Source: Leptolyngbya subtilissima AS-A7 (GTDB lineage Bacteria > Cyanobacteriota > Cyanobacteriia > Phormidesmidales > Phormidesmidaceae). Taken from it: 64,000 nt of DNA. Below, piece after piece: positions 11,901 through 19,501 of this stretch (position 1 is its first letter; the number at the start of each line of letters is the position of its first letter). A program made the translations under genes and the position numbers. Under the pieces are notes generated by a model that saw only the letters and a list, made by a program, of their open reading frames with translations, searched no databases and had not been told where the DNA came from. The stretch spans positions 186,001 through 250,000 of the forward strand of contig NZ_JAMPKY010000007.1 of assembly GCF_039962255.1 (NCBI RefSeq), read 5' to 3'.

Positions 11901-12838
11901 ACCTCTTCGAAGGTTGGGATCTGGAATACGCCATCAAACGCATCGGTGCGGTAGCCCTGTGGCATGATGGCGCGCAGGGTCTTGATTTCTTCAAGGGTAA
12001 AGTCGGAGGCAAAGAATTCGTTTTCGTAGGTGACGCCATCGATCACACCTGTGCGCTTGCGATCGGCAAACTCGGGGCGGCTAGCGACATCCGTGGTGCC
12101 TCCGAGAATGGGCTCGTGGCGAGCGATCAACACGCCATCTTTGGTGGCTACCAGGTCGGGCTCGATAAAGTCGGCCCCACGGGCGATCGCCAGACTATAG
12201 GCCTCTAGCGTGTGCTCTGGCAATTCACCACTCGCACCCCGGTGTCCAATCACTAGCGGAGCTTCGCCGTTGAGAGTGCTCAAAGGTTTGATATTGGGAG
12301 TAGCAATAGGCGCATCTAGCAGCACACCAGTAGCGTCAAAGTGCAGCAGGTAAGGGCCAAACTCATCGCCAATCCAGATTTCACCGTTGCCGTCAATGAC
12401 AAACGATTCCACATCAAAGTCAGCGCCAGTGAGAAAACGCTCTGTCGTCTCCCCATTCACAATGTCAAAGGGAATCAGGTTGTTGGGGTCGCTGAGCTGC
12501 ACAAAGCCCTGAATATCGACACTGCCATCCCCACCTTCTGACCCAGCTAAGCTCGGGTCAGCCTGATACAGCCGCAGCAGGTAGTCAGCACTGTTGGTCT
12601 TAGCGCCAAAGCCGTTGTCTGAGAGGAACCAAAAAGTCGAGCCATCGCTACCGGGAGCAAACTGAACGCCGCTGAAGCCTTGAATAGGCTGACCATCGAA
12701 GGGGCCAGTGCGACCATTGCCGGTGACGGGTGCGCCAGTGCCATCGTTGCCGCCAGCGGCAGGGCCTTCGGCAAAGGTGTCAGCGGGCAGTGAGGCAAAG
12801 CCAGTCAGCTCTGCACCCTGGGTTGTATCTAAATTCAT
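8972..12838 (-). CDS. Phytase-like esterase with two inserted GDPD domains and a DUF4114 tail
   Basis: 1288 residues with an unusual order. Residues 1-185 ([40 protein letters not shown]) are the first part of an esterase-like phytase beta-propeller. Two glycerophosphodiester phosphodiesterase domains follow at about 195-560 and 575-930; each begins [10 protein letters not shown](L/R)PEHTLEAY and carries FIEPDLV and ARHEP, the catalytic HRG and metal residues. At about 945-1130 the propeller resumes ([33 protein letters not shown]). The last 140 residues are a DUF4114 domain very like that of the alkaline phosphatase next door. It probably hydrolyses phosphodiesters and possibly phytate outside the cell. 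There is no signal peptide. I prefer the ATG at 12838 (GGGAG 12 bases upstream) to a start 14 codons earlier. Confidence 0.87.
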   Translation of the reverse strand: MNLDTTQGAELTGFASLPADTFAEGPAAGGNDGTGAPVTGNGRTGPFDGQPIQGFSGVQFAPGSDGSTFWFLSDNGFGAKTNSADYLLRLYQADPSLAGSEGGDGSVDIQGFVQLSDPNNLIPFDIVNGETTERFLTGADFDVESFVIDGNGEIWIGDEFGPYLLHFDATGVLLDAPIATPNIKPLSTLNGEAPLVIGHRGASGELPEHTLEAYSLAIARGADFIEPDLVATKDGVLIARHEPILGGTTDVASRPEFADRKRTGVIDGVTYENEFFASDFTLEEIKTLRAIMPQGYRTDAFDGVFQIPTFEEVINLVKQVEADTGKKIGIYPETKHPTYHDDLGLSLEEPLLATLESTGFTDPSRVFIQSFEVSNLKELNNKTDIPLVQLLDAYDVALDGSLIYEDVNARPYDFAVNGDSRTYGDLQTAEGLAEIATYADGIGPWKRMIVSVEGVDANGDGAADDVNGDGAVNDADKITTAPSTLIPDAHDAGLFVHAYTFRNEGRFLAADYQGNPNKEYEQFINLGVDGYFTDFPGTGDLVRDQITSDFVRSPQNPEVLATTEFDTLTGGAPIVIGHRGASGERPEHTLEAYKLAIAQGADFIEPDLVVTKDGVLIARHEPMLGVVALNPDGTIQLDASGNPVLNTTDTSTDVYLRAEFADRLTVKNLDGVLRGGWFAEDFTLAEVKQLNAIERIPAIRGTEFNNDGLKVPTLAEVIDLVQEVEAETGRKIGIYPETKHPTFFEQQGFNTSEILVETLVAEGFTDPSRVYIQSFEVANLKALNDTIMPAAAIDIPLVQLFGGSGQPYDFVVAGDARTYTDLSTPAGLAEIAGYAAGIGPNKQRIVPLSTVDADSNGQPDDLNGDGAISDGDRVTGIPTTLIQDAHDAGLLVHLYTLRNESFFLPDSYEGDPLNEYEQFIELGVDGFFTDFPGTGFTARSTFIEEPAVANLNRSQGFEGMAFSPDRTTLYPMLEGTVVGDPPGSLRIYEFDVANSSFEGVVGLYQLESTSHAIGDFTPINANEFLVIERDNNQGEAAEFKKIFKVDLSQLDNEGFVKKEELVDLLNVSDPNDLNGDGSTTFDFPFQTIEDVLVLDADTILVANDNNYPFSVGRPPGIDNNEIIELQLDQPLNLDPRLGVAGLAGDAVTELVDLTGFDGDVAVNVTLSREATYDNILKFYETDARGAVDGLLPGEAGYEAAVAANLLDADGLTLDNLSVVDQSILLVGGTYYAPALLIQGNPENLVTIDDAALGQSRIERNGNVWSFEDLTDFDFNDLIVTVNSAEAVA

Positions 12839-12975
12839 AGCTGTCAGGCTCTCCCAAGTGACTCGTTGTAGTCCGTTCAAACAGGCATCAAAATCTTTTG
12901 CTGAGCTATCAACTCAGCAAGTTGTTTTCACCCCAATTTCCAGGGAAGATGCTCTCACAAAAGCTTTGAGGTGAG

Positions 12976-13037
12976 ATTAAATGTGGGCTACCTTAGGGTT
13001 AACTTTGTTTCCCTATAAGTTAAGGAATTGTTTAAGG
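12976..13037 (-). promoter_or_regulatory. Pho-box promoter of the phytase/GDPD gene
   Basis: On the minus strand four related units occur in about 11-bp steps: CCTTAAAC, TCCTTAAC, AGGGAAAC and GTTAACCC (the last at 12996-13003). After 14 bases comes TTTAAT (12976-12981) as -10. This resembles the phosphate-starvation box bound by SphR in cyanobacteria, and the gene product fits a phosphate regulon. Confidence 0.68.
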
Positions 13038-13387
13038 AGGGATTTATTATAGACTTAGCCACCTATGGATCCTGCCTGCCCCTTTGAAGTAGAAGATTGC
13101 TTAAGATTGAAGCCCTTATTTGCTGCAAACGTCTTGGTTTAGAAAGTTTCGATGTCGTCAAATCATCTTTCTTAGCTGATTCGCCTCTAAAAGCAAGTTT
13201 CTTAAAGGGAGCTATTAAGCAATAAAGTTTGGTTTAAATTCAGAGAAATTTCAAGTTGAGTATCTGCGTAGTTAATAGGATATTGGTCGGGTGAGTGCGA
13301 TCGCATTGCTGCGAGCATTTTGCCAAATTCAACTATTGAGTATATGCAAATTTATAGAACATGCATTTAAAAAATCCCTTGCTAGCT

Positions 13388-13534
13388 AACACCAAATCCG
13401 AATTTCATAACCCCGATTTCATATAGGTCAAACTGTAGGGGCAATTGGCATTTGACCTACTAAATTGGCAATCCTGTAGGGGCGTAGCGTGCTACACCCT
13501 TACAAATCACGCGTATTCATGCGGGATTTGGTAT
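13388..13534. repeat. MITE-like element with inverted ends and internal palindromes
   Basis: The ends are ACCAAATCC (13391-13399) and its complement GGATTTGGT (13524-13532), with further partial matches outward. Inside are TAGGTCAAA / TTTGACCTA (13424-13432 and 13451-13459) and two GTAGGGGC motifs, one followed by a GCTACA half-palindrome. The 147-bp size, absence of coding potential and nested palindromes suit a non-autonomous mobile repeat. No clear target duplication is seen. Confidence 0.55.
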
Positions 13535-13603
13535 AGGCAGGTGAAATGGTTCTATAGCCAATCTCACCTGAACAATTATGCTGATGCGGTGAAGATAGCA
13601 GCT

Positions 13604-16600
13604 TTAGCCTCTTGGCAAACTTGGGGCGTCGGGTCGATCGTTGATGCTGATGCAGTAGCGATTGCGGCCCGCCAGTTTGGCCTGGTATAGAGCGGTATCG
13701 GCAGCAGCCAGTAGCTCACTGGGCAACTTTTCCTGGAGGGGTACGCAGCAGGCGATGCCAAAGCTCAAGGTAATGTGGTCAGCTACTGACGAAAACCCAT
13801 GGGGCAACCGAGCCTGGGCAAACTGCTGTTGAATTCTAGTCGCCACTGCCATCGCCCCCACTAGCGTAGTTTTGGGCAATAGCACCACAAACTCTTCGCC
13901 GCCGTAGCGAGCCAGCACGTCCCCAGGGCGTTGAATATGATCCTTCAACAGTTGGGCCACCTGCTGCAAACACCGGTCCCCGGCCGGGTGCCCGTAGTGA
14001 TCGTTGTAGGGTTTGAAATAATCTACATCACACATGATCAGGGCCAGAGAGGTAGTGGCCCGCTGGGCCTGGGCCCACTCTTGCATAAATACCTGATCGA
14101 AATAGCGTCGGTTGGCTACTTGGGTGAGGGCATCTGTAGTGGCAACCCGGCTTAGCTCTCCGTTCGCCTGCTGTAGTTGCTGAGTCAACTCTTGCAGCTG
14201 CATCTCCGCCCGCATCTGGGCATCGATGTCTTGAAACGCCCCATAAAGACGTGTGCAGGTGCCGTCGACAAACTCCGCCTGCCCTAGCGATCGCACCCAA
14301 CGTAGATTTCCCTTAGCGGTTATTACCTGTAGCTTTTCATCCCAGGGTTGCCCAGTGAGGCGCGCGCACTCGATAACCGCCACCATACGCTGGCGATTAA
14401 CTCCTGGGGGATAAAAATTGAGAGCCGTCGCCAGGGTTGGCTCAAAATCGGCATCTACCTCGTGGATTTCTCGAGTAATGGGAGTCCAGTGCACCAGGTC
14501 CTGCTGTAAATCGACTTCCCAACCGCCAACGCGAGCGACGCTATTAGTCTGCTCTAAAAAGACTTTGGTGCGCTGAAGCTCTTCTTCCATGTGCTTGCGC
14601 TGGGTGATGTCGCGCCCCTCCGGAATTAGCAGCACCACCTGACCTTGATCATCTAAAACCGGCCGCAGGGAGAAGTCGATGGTCATCATCTGCTGATTGA
14701 CCCCCTGCAACGTCACCTCATAGCGCACAAACTCGCCTTGGCCAGCGGCGGCGATCGCCTGCTTAAGCTGGGCCTGGGTTTCGCGGGAAAAATTCCACCA
14801 GCCCGTTTCCCAAAAGAGGCAACCCACCACATCTTCTCGCGCAAAGCCACCAAAGGTCAGGGCAGTCTGGTTGGCCTCCAGCAAAATACCTTCTGGCGTC
14901 AGCAGGCCAATAAACTGATACATCTGGTCAAAGATTGCCTGAAAGCGCTGCTGGCTCTCCCGCAACGCCTTCTCCGCCGTCACCCGGCCAGAGATATCCC
15001 GCACCATCACTAGCGCTTCGTCCCCCTCTAGGGGCACAATCCGCGCCTCTTCGTAGAGGGGCTTACCATTTATAGTGATGGCGTACTCGTAGATCTGGCG
15101 CTCTCCAGTGTCGAGGGCCTGGTGAATAAAATGCAGCCGCTGGTCGGCCAGCGCCTGAGGCAGCATCTCGTAGAGCGACTGGGGACGGTTGGTGTCAACG
15201 TCGCCGCAAAGGGTGATTTCACCACCCGAGATGAAGTCATAGCGCAGACCCTGCCGATCGATGCGCATGAGCAGATCGGGAATCGCTGACAACATGGCCT
15301 GTTTGGTGGCTTCACTCTCTTGCAAGGCCAGCTCGGTTTGCTTACGCTCGGTGATGTCTTGGATGTAGCCCAAGAACTGGGCAACGGTGCCGTCGTCGGC
15401 ATAGATTACCCGAGTAAAGTCATCGATCCAGCGATACTCGCCGTTGGCGTGGCGCAGCCGATAGGTTTGGGCAAAGCACTGGGTTTTTGCCGTCGTAGCT
15501 GCGGTTACCTCTGCCTTTACCCGTGCCACATCTTCAGGATGAATTAAGGCAGCGAAGGCCACCCGCCCCTCTACCAGCGTCTTCGGTTCATATCCCAGTT
15601 GGGCCTGCACGTTGGGAGAAATATATTCCACTGGCCAGTCAGCTGTCGTTCCCCAGCGGATGACCATCGTTGGGCCGCCGATGAACAGGCTGCGCTCTTC
15701 CTCGAGGGCTTGCTCTATCTGCTTGCGATCGCTGATGTCCTGCACGATCGCAATGTCTGAAATCGCCTGCCCCTCGGCATCGCGCAGGATAGACAGCACT
15801 AGATTTGTCCACCGCACGCTGCCGTCTTTATGGAAATAGCGTTTTTCTAGCGTGACTGACGAGACCTCTTCCGCATAGAGTTTGGCTAGGGCGGCTTCAG
15901 TTTCTTGTCGCTCATCGGGATGGGCAATGTCTTGATAGCGCAGCTGGAGTAGTTCTGCCTCGTTGTAGCCCAACATGTCGCAGTAGGCCTGGTTAGCCTG
16001 CAAAAAATAACCGTCTAGGGACGCCTGGTTGATGCCCAGGGCGGCCTGCTGAAAGATGGCCCGCAGCCGACTTTCACTCAGGCGCAGGGCTTCCTCTAGC
16101 TGCTTTTGTTCAGTAATGTCAGTGGCGACGCTATCTAAGCGAACCGGCTTGCCCTCTGGGTCATAAACCACCCGCGAGCGATCGTGCACCCAGCGCACCT
16201 CTCCATCGGCTCGGGTAATGCGATACTCCAGATCAAAACGTTCTTGCTCACCAAGCTGCCCCAAAAATTGCTCAATCTTGGGTTGGTCGGCAGGGTAAAT
16301 CAGACTGTGCCACAGATTAGTGGCACTCAAAAAAGCCTCCTTAGAATAGCCATAGAGAGTCTCTACAGCAGAATTGACGTACCGAGTTGTCATCGTCGGT
16401 AAATCAATTGACCAAACCACGCCGTTGATATTGCTGAGAATGTTGTCAAGCAACGAGTGCTCGTGGGCGAGCTGACTTTGAACAACCCGTAATTCCTCGG
16501 TGCGTTCTTTAACCTGCTGGGCAAGCATTTGGTTGAGATGCTCCTTGAGAGCCTCGGCCTGCTTACGCTCAGTAATATCTCGCAGAATAGACAGGTGAAA

Positions 16601-17041
16601 GTGGGGAGAAACGTTGGCCGTAGCCGCATACTCCACAATTCGTTCTTCCCCGTTGCCTACCCTTAAGGCAATTTCTCCCTGCATGTGCCCCTGGGCCAAA
16701 AACATCCGCCACTGTTGATGCAGGTCAACCCCAGGGTGCAAAACACAAAAATCGGCAATGGTGCGGCCAATTATCTGGTCTCGAACACAGTTCAGCAGCT
16801 TGCAGGCAGCAGGATTGACCTCAACATATCGACCCTGATCGTCAACAATGAGCATGGCATCCAAGGCCATGTTAAAGAGGTTGCGACCTTGAGATTCTAA
16901 AGCCACTCCCTCTTCCCCTAGGTCAGCCTGAGGTAAGGGGCCAAGGTTTACAGGCAACCCATTAGGAGTTAGAGACACAATAAAGTGTGGGCGAAAAACA
17001 ACAGGGAAATGGAGACACCTCAGGTGGGCAGGTTTCACCAC
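13604..17041 (-). CDS. Multi-PAS diguanylate cyclase (seven PAS domains plus GGDEF)
   Basis: 1145 residues. Seven PAS/PAC units can be followed by their repeated ITERKQ-type ends at roughly 55-165, 200-320, 325-445, 450-575, 580-695, 700-820 and 830-950, joined by short coiled coils. A GGDEF domain at about 970-1135 has an intact GGEEF active site (RYGGEEFVVLLP) and an RPGD inhibitory site five residues before it, so product inhibition by cyclic di-GMP is expected. There is no EAL domain, no transmembrane segment and no haem or flavin motif that I can assign; a GAF-type tetrapyrrole cysteine is not seen. The start is uncertain: GTG at 17041 or GTG at 16978, neither with a clear ribosome site. 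The signal is unknown, and seven tandem PAS units suggest integration of several cues. Confidence 0.93.
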   Translation of the reverse strand: MVKPAHLRCLHFPVVFRPHFIVSLTPNGLPVNLGPLPQADLGEEGVALESQGRNLFNMALDAMLIVDDQGRYVEVNPAACKLLNCVRDQIIGRTIADFCVLHPGVDLHQQWRMFLAQGHMQGEIALRVGNGEERIVEYAATANVSPHFHLSILRDITERKQAEALKEHLNQMLAQQVKERTEELRVVQSQLAHEHSLLDNILSNINGVVWSIDLPTMTTRYVNSAVETLYGYSKEAFLSATNLWHSLIYPADQPKIEQFLGQLGEQERFDLEYRITRADGEVRWVHDRSRVVYDPEGKPVRLDSVATDITEQKQLEEALRLSESRLRAIFQQAALGINQASLDGYFLQANQAYCDMLGYNEAELLQLRYQDIAHPDERQETEAALAKLYAEEVSSVTLEKRYFHKDGSVRWTNLVLSILRDAEGQAISDIAIVQDISDRKQIEQALEEERSLFIGGPTMVIRWGTTADWPVEYISPNVQAQLGYEPKTLVEGRVAFAALIHPEDVARVKAEVTAATTAKTQCFAQTYRLRHANGEYRWIDDFTRVIYADDGTVAQFLGYIQDITERKQTELALQESEATKQAMLSAIPDLLMRIDRQGLRYDFISGGEITLCGDVDTNRPQSLYEMLPQALADQRLHFIHQALDTGERQIYEYAITINGKPLYEEARIVPLEGDEALVMVRDISGRVTAEKALRESQQRFQAIFDQMYQFIGLLTPEGILLEANQTALTFGGFAREDVVGCLFWETGWWNFSRETQAQLKQAIAAAGQGEFVRYEVTLQGVNQQMMTIDFSLRPVLDDQGQVVLLIPEGRDITQRKHMEEELQRTKVFLEQTNSVARVGGWEVDLQQDLVHWTPITREIHEVDADFEPTLATALNFYPPGVNRQRMVAVIECARLTGQPWDEKLQVITAKGNLRWVRSLGQAEFVDGTCTRLYGAFQDIDAQMRAEMQLQELTQQLQQANGELSRVATTDALTQVANRRYFDQVFMQEWAQAQRATTSLALIMCDVDYFKPYNDHYGHPAGDRCLQQVAQLLKDHIQRPGDVLARYGGEEFVVLLPKTTLVGAMAVATRIQQQFAQARLPHGFSSVADHITLSFGIACCVPLQEKLPSELLAAADTALYQAKLAGRNRYCISINDRPDAPSLPRG

Positions 17042-17336
17042 ACCAGGGTTTTTAGAAAACGTGGGGCAAAAAGTAAAATCCTAAGCGTGAATATAATCTG
17101 AGTCGTTTAACCACTAATTTAGGGCGGCGGCAGCCCTCTTTCTGTATCACTACCGCTATGCCCATATCAATGGACCTATATTTCCCAACTGCTTGGCAAT
17201 TTATCCCGCCCAATCTATTTCTCTTTCAGCAACAAACCCGTTGAGGGTGCTGGCGCATCTACGGCCGGGTTTCTCTAAAGGGCAGTTATTGCAGCAGTTG
17301 ATTTAGTTAGGACACCTTGACAGGCGGAATCCTCTA

Positions 17337-17360
17337 GTAGGGGCACTGCAATGCCCCTAC
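17337..17360. repeat. GTAGGGGCA palindromic repeat
   Basis: GTAGGGGCA and TGCCCCTAC form a perfect 9-bp inverted repeat around six bases. The same GTAGGGGC core occurs twice inside the element at 13388-13534, suggesting a dispersed REP-like family. Confidence 0.55.
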
Positions 17361-17410
17361 GTCGAACCTATCCCAATCCAATGGACATTTGCAATATCCT
17401 GCATCAGATG

Positions 17411-17453
17411 CCAACAAAACAGCCCCTGCCAGAAGTTACTGACAGGGGCTGTT
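17411..17453 (-). terminator. Terminator downstream of the DUF4278 gene
   Basis: AACAGCCCCTGTCAG and CTGGCAGGGGCTGTT (minus strand) form a 15-bp stem with one mismatch, followed by TTGTTGG. It lies 20 bp past the stop at 17473. Confidence 0.8.
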
Positions 17454-17472
17454 AATTCAAGGGGGCAAGCGC

Positions 17473-17943
17473 TTAGCTAGCAGCGGCACCGCTGCGGCTG
17501 TAGGTAGCCCAAAAGCTAGGGTGCACCTTGCCCTGGATGTGGTTCCAGTATTGGGCAGCTTCGGCGGGCAAGCCAGCTTCGGTAGCTAGACGAGCTAGCA
17601 TCGATTGCTGACGCTGCTTCACAGAGCGATGACGGTTCATCATGCTCATGCGGGCTTTGTCTTCGGTGCTAAGGGCAGTTGCCATGGCGGGGGCTGCGAT
17701 CGCAGGCACGGTCGATGCCGCAACCACGGGTACAGCCTCAACCACAGGCGCTGCCTTAGGAGTACCAGTCTGGTAACCCACACCGCGATAGACCAAGTCT
17801 AGGGTGGGCTGCTGCACGGTAGCTTTCTTGACGGTGCGAAATCGAATATCTACGCCGCGGAACTTGCCAACTTCATCGGTTAAGTTGGATTCCACAACGG
17901 GGGGATTATAGTCGTAGCTTACGCCGCGATAGGTGAGTTTCAT
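17473..17943 (-). CDS. DUF4278 domain-containing protein
   Basis: 156 residues. Two copies of the small cyanobacterial motif (T/V)YRGV(S/G)Y occur, at residues 4-10 (LTYRGVSYDYNPP) and about 50-58 (DLVYRGVGYQTG), which define DUF4278. An Ala/Pro/Val-rich linker (about 62-95) is followed by a basic helical C terminus (MMNRHRSVKQRQQSMLARL...). No signal peptide or membrane span is seen. The function is unknown; the arginine-rich helix could bind nucleic acid or a membrane surface, but this is inference. The gene is monocistronic, with its own strong terminator and a leader that contains a 9-bp hairpin at 18023-18053. The ATG at 17943 begins directly with the DUF motif. Confidence 0.85.
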   Translation of the reverse strand: MKLTYRGVSYDYNPPVVESNLTDEVGKFRGVDIRFRTVKKATVQQPTLDLVYRGVGYQTGTPKAAPVVEAVPVVAASTVPAIAAPAMATALSTEDKARMSMMNRHRSVKQRQQSMLARLATEAGLPAEAAQYWNHIQGKVHPSFWATYSRSGAAAS

Positions 17944-18022
17944 GGGGTCGCCTCCAAAAGATCAAGGGTTTGATCAGAACATTGGGGCGCGTTCCTTCGG
18001 GGGCTATTAACCCCTACTTCCG

Positions 18023-18053
18023 TCTCGCTTTAGCCAGTAACGAAAAAGCGAGA
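18023..18053. other. Leader hairpin upstream of the DUF4278 gene
   Basis: TCTCGCTTT and AAAGCGAGA form a perfect 9-bp stem over a 13-base loop, about 80 bp upstream of the DUF4278 ATG. It lacks a T-tract on either strand, so it is not an obvious terminator of the RNA ligase-like gene. Confidence 0.45.
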
Positions 18054-18159
18054 TGAACGAATTTCTGATTACTTCTGTATAGTAAGCTACGGTTTTGGCA
18101 AATGTCAAGGCAAGTTCTATTCCGTATAAGCTTCTACACAATCCCGTATGCGTTGTAGG

Positions 18160-18753
18160 TCAGGCCTTTGAAGCACTTAGCGGCAGCTCAGAGAAAATTT
18201 GCCAAACTTGCCCATCGTGACGGAGCAAGGTGAGAGTGGGCACTTCAAACTCTGCCGAGAAAGGTCGGTGCTCAAACTCAGCCCAGGCCTGGTGAAAGGC
18301 AGCGGGCGCAAGGTCACGAAAGCCAATGGTAACGTGGGGCGTAAAGGGCCAAGAGGCGCGGCGATGGTCAGAACCAGTTCGGTAGCCCTCCCGCAGCCCA
18401 AAGTGTGTTTCTAGATGGGTTACTAGGGCTGGTTGAACGGCCATTAGCGCTGCCGTCTGATGCACATCTACATAAATCACTCGTGGCGGAAAGGCGCCAA
18501 ACCCTTCTAAAACGATGGGAATGGGCCGCTGCTGATGGGCAAATCTGTGCAGATGGTGCTGTAGCTCGTCTAACCGCTCTAGAGACCAATTAAAGGGCGG
18601 CTGTAGAGTGATGTGAGGCGGCGATTTCAGGGCCGCCCTGCTGCCAAAGCGACGCTCAACTTCCTGCTTGATGGCAGTAATGGCATCCTGCACCGGCTGA
18701 GGCGGCAGTAGGGCGACAAAAAATCGAGCAGACTTTGGCGATGGGCTGGCCAT
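18160..18753 (-). CDS. 2'-5' RNA ligase / 2H phosphoesterase family protein
   Basis: 197 residues. The two HxT motifs that define the 2H superfamily are present: HITLQPPF (about residue 45) and HVTIGF (about 140), each on a predicted strand. RFFVALLPP at the N terminus is typical of the ThpR/LigT branch. Family members act on 2',3'-cyclic phosphates or 2'-5' linkages in RNA; the real substrate here is unknown. The length is normal. The ATG at 18753 (MASPSPKSARFF) is preferred to an in-frame TTG three codons upstream. The upstream DUF2808 gene is on the same strand with a 31-bp gap, so the two may be cotranscribed, with no functional link evident. Confidence 0.9.
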   Translation of the reverse strand: MASPSPKSARFFVALLPPQPVQDAITAIKQEVERRFGSRAALKSPPHITLQPPFNWSLERLDELQHHLHRFAHQQRPIPIVLEGFGAFPPRVIYVDVHQTAALMAVQPALVTHLETHFGLREGYRTGSDHRRASWPFTPHVTIGFRDLAPAAFHQAWAEFEHRPFSAEFEVPTLTLLRHDGQVWQIFSELPLSASKA

Positions 18754-18784
18754 GGAGGGCAAACCTTAGCGATGAGAATTTGGG

Positions 18785-19381
18785 CTAGGGCCAGCGATCG
18801 CGATCCCTTTCATAAAACGACAGCCGAGCGTAACCCATAAAGGTAGATTTCACCGTTTCGCCCACTGGGTAAGCCGTTGCCCCGAACAGATAGACCCCAC
18901 CAAAACGAGGATTCCGCACGGGCCGCAGGGCCAAGGTGATAGGTACCCCAGGTTCAGCAGGTGGGTCGAAGGAAATCGTCAATTCGCGGGCGTCTTGGTC
19001 CTGGGTAAGTTCGCCTAAGGGTAGCGACACCCGACCATTAGGGGTATTGGCAAAGGCTTCAGTAGCTTCTAGCCGATAGCGAAAAATTGGGTCATAGCCT
19101 TCATTCAGGCGAATCACCACCCGATCCAGTGGCTCAACTGCCGCCTCGGGAAAGTCAAAGGTGAGGTAGTAAGTGACATTGCTTTCGCTGACCAGATTGC
19201 GGGTAGCGTAGCTTTCGGTCAAACGCGGCGGGTACGAAAAACCGACAGTGCCGTCAGAGTACTGAATTGCCGGGGCAGAGGTTAGCGCTAAAAACCCCCA
19301 GGTAGATCCCAGAGTTAGTAGACTGGCACCGACCAAAGCAACGCTTCGTCTAAACGATGGCCAAGGTAGAGATGGAGACAT
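18785..19381 (-). CDS. DUF2808 domain-containing protein
   Basis: 198 residues with an N-terminal membrane segment or uncleaved signal (ALVGASLLTLGSTWGFLALTS). The rest is a beta-rich domain (FSYPPRL, YYLTFDFPEAA, LNEGYDPIFRYRLEATEAF, PVRNPRFGGVYLFGATAYP) that matches the cyanobacterial and plastid DUF2808 family, whose function is not established. It is likely anchored in the plasma or thylakoid membrane and faces outward. The ATG at 19381 is chosen because the 24 residues before it lack family character. The gene has same-strand neighbours on both sides: the 2H protein 31 bp downstream and the GAF-SpoIIE phosphatase about 120 bp upstream. Confidence 0.85.
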   Translation of the reverse strand: MSPSLPWPSFRRSVALVGASLLTLGSTWGFLALTSAPAIQYSDGTVGFSYPPRLTESYATRNLVSESNVTYYLTFDFPEAAVEPLDRVVIRLNEGYDPIFRYRLEATEAFANTPNGRVSLPLGELTQDQDARELTISFDPPAEPGVPITLALRPVRNPRFGGVYLFGATAYPVGETVKSTFMGYARLSFYERDRDRWP

Positions 19382-19501
19382 AACGCGATCGCGGCAAAGG
19401 GCTACCTCACCGGTGGAGACGGCGACATCGCCAACTGAGGCTAGATACCTCAAGTCTAGCGCTGTCAGGCCGAGAACTTGGGCCGAGAATCTGAGATCGC
19501 G

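Larger units (their letters stand above)
12839..13603. other. Intergenic region with Pho promoter and a MITE-like repeat element
   Basis: 765 bp without a convincing gene. The part next to the phytase-like gene carries the Pho-type promoter (12976-13037). The middle (about 13040-13380) is AT-rich with nothing recognisable. The part from 13388 to 13534 is a nested inverted-repeat element described separately. Confidence 0.65.
17042..17472. other. Intergenic region with terminator and short palindromic repeat
   Basis: 431 bp without a gene, upstream of the multi-PAS gene and downstream of the DUF4278 gene. It contains the GTAGGGGCA palindrome at 17337-17360 and the terminator at 17411-17453. 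The remainder shows nothing recognisable. Confidence 0.6.

Noticed and set aside
13445-13690. Open frame of 81 codons on the plus strand
   Set aside because: It starts inside the MITE-like element and its 3' part is the antisense of the multi-PAS cyclase; no independent support.
18023-18053. Hairpin as terminator of the 2H phosphoesterase gene
   Set aside because: It lacks a T-tract on either strand and lies over 100 bp past the stop, so it is listed only as a leader hairpin of the DUF4278 gene.
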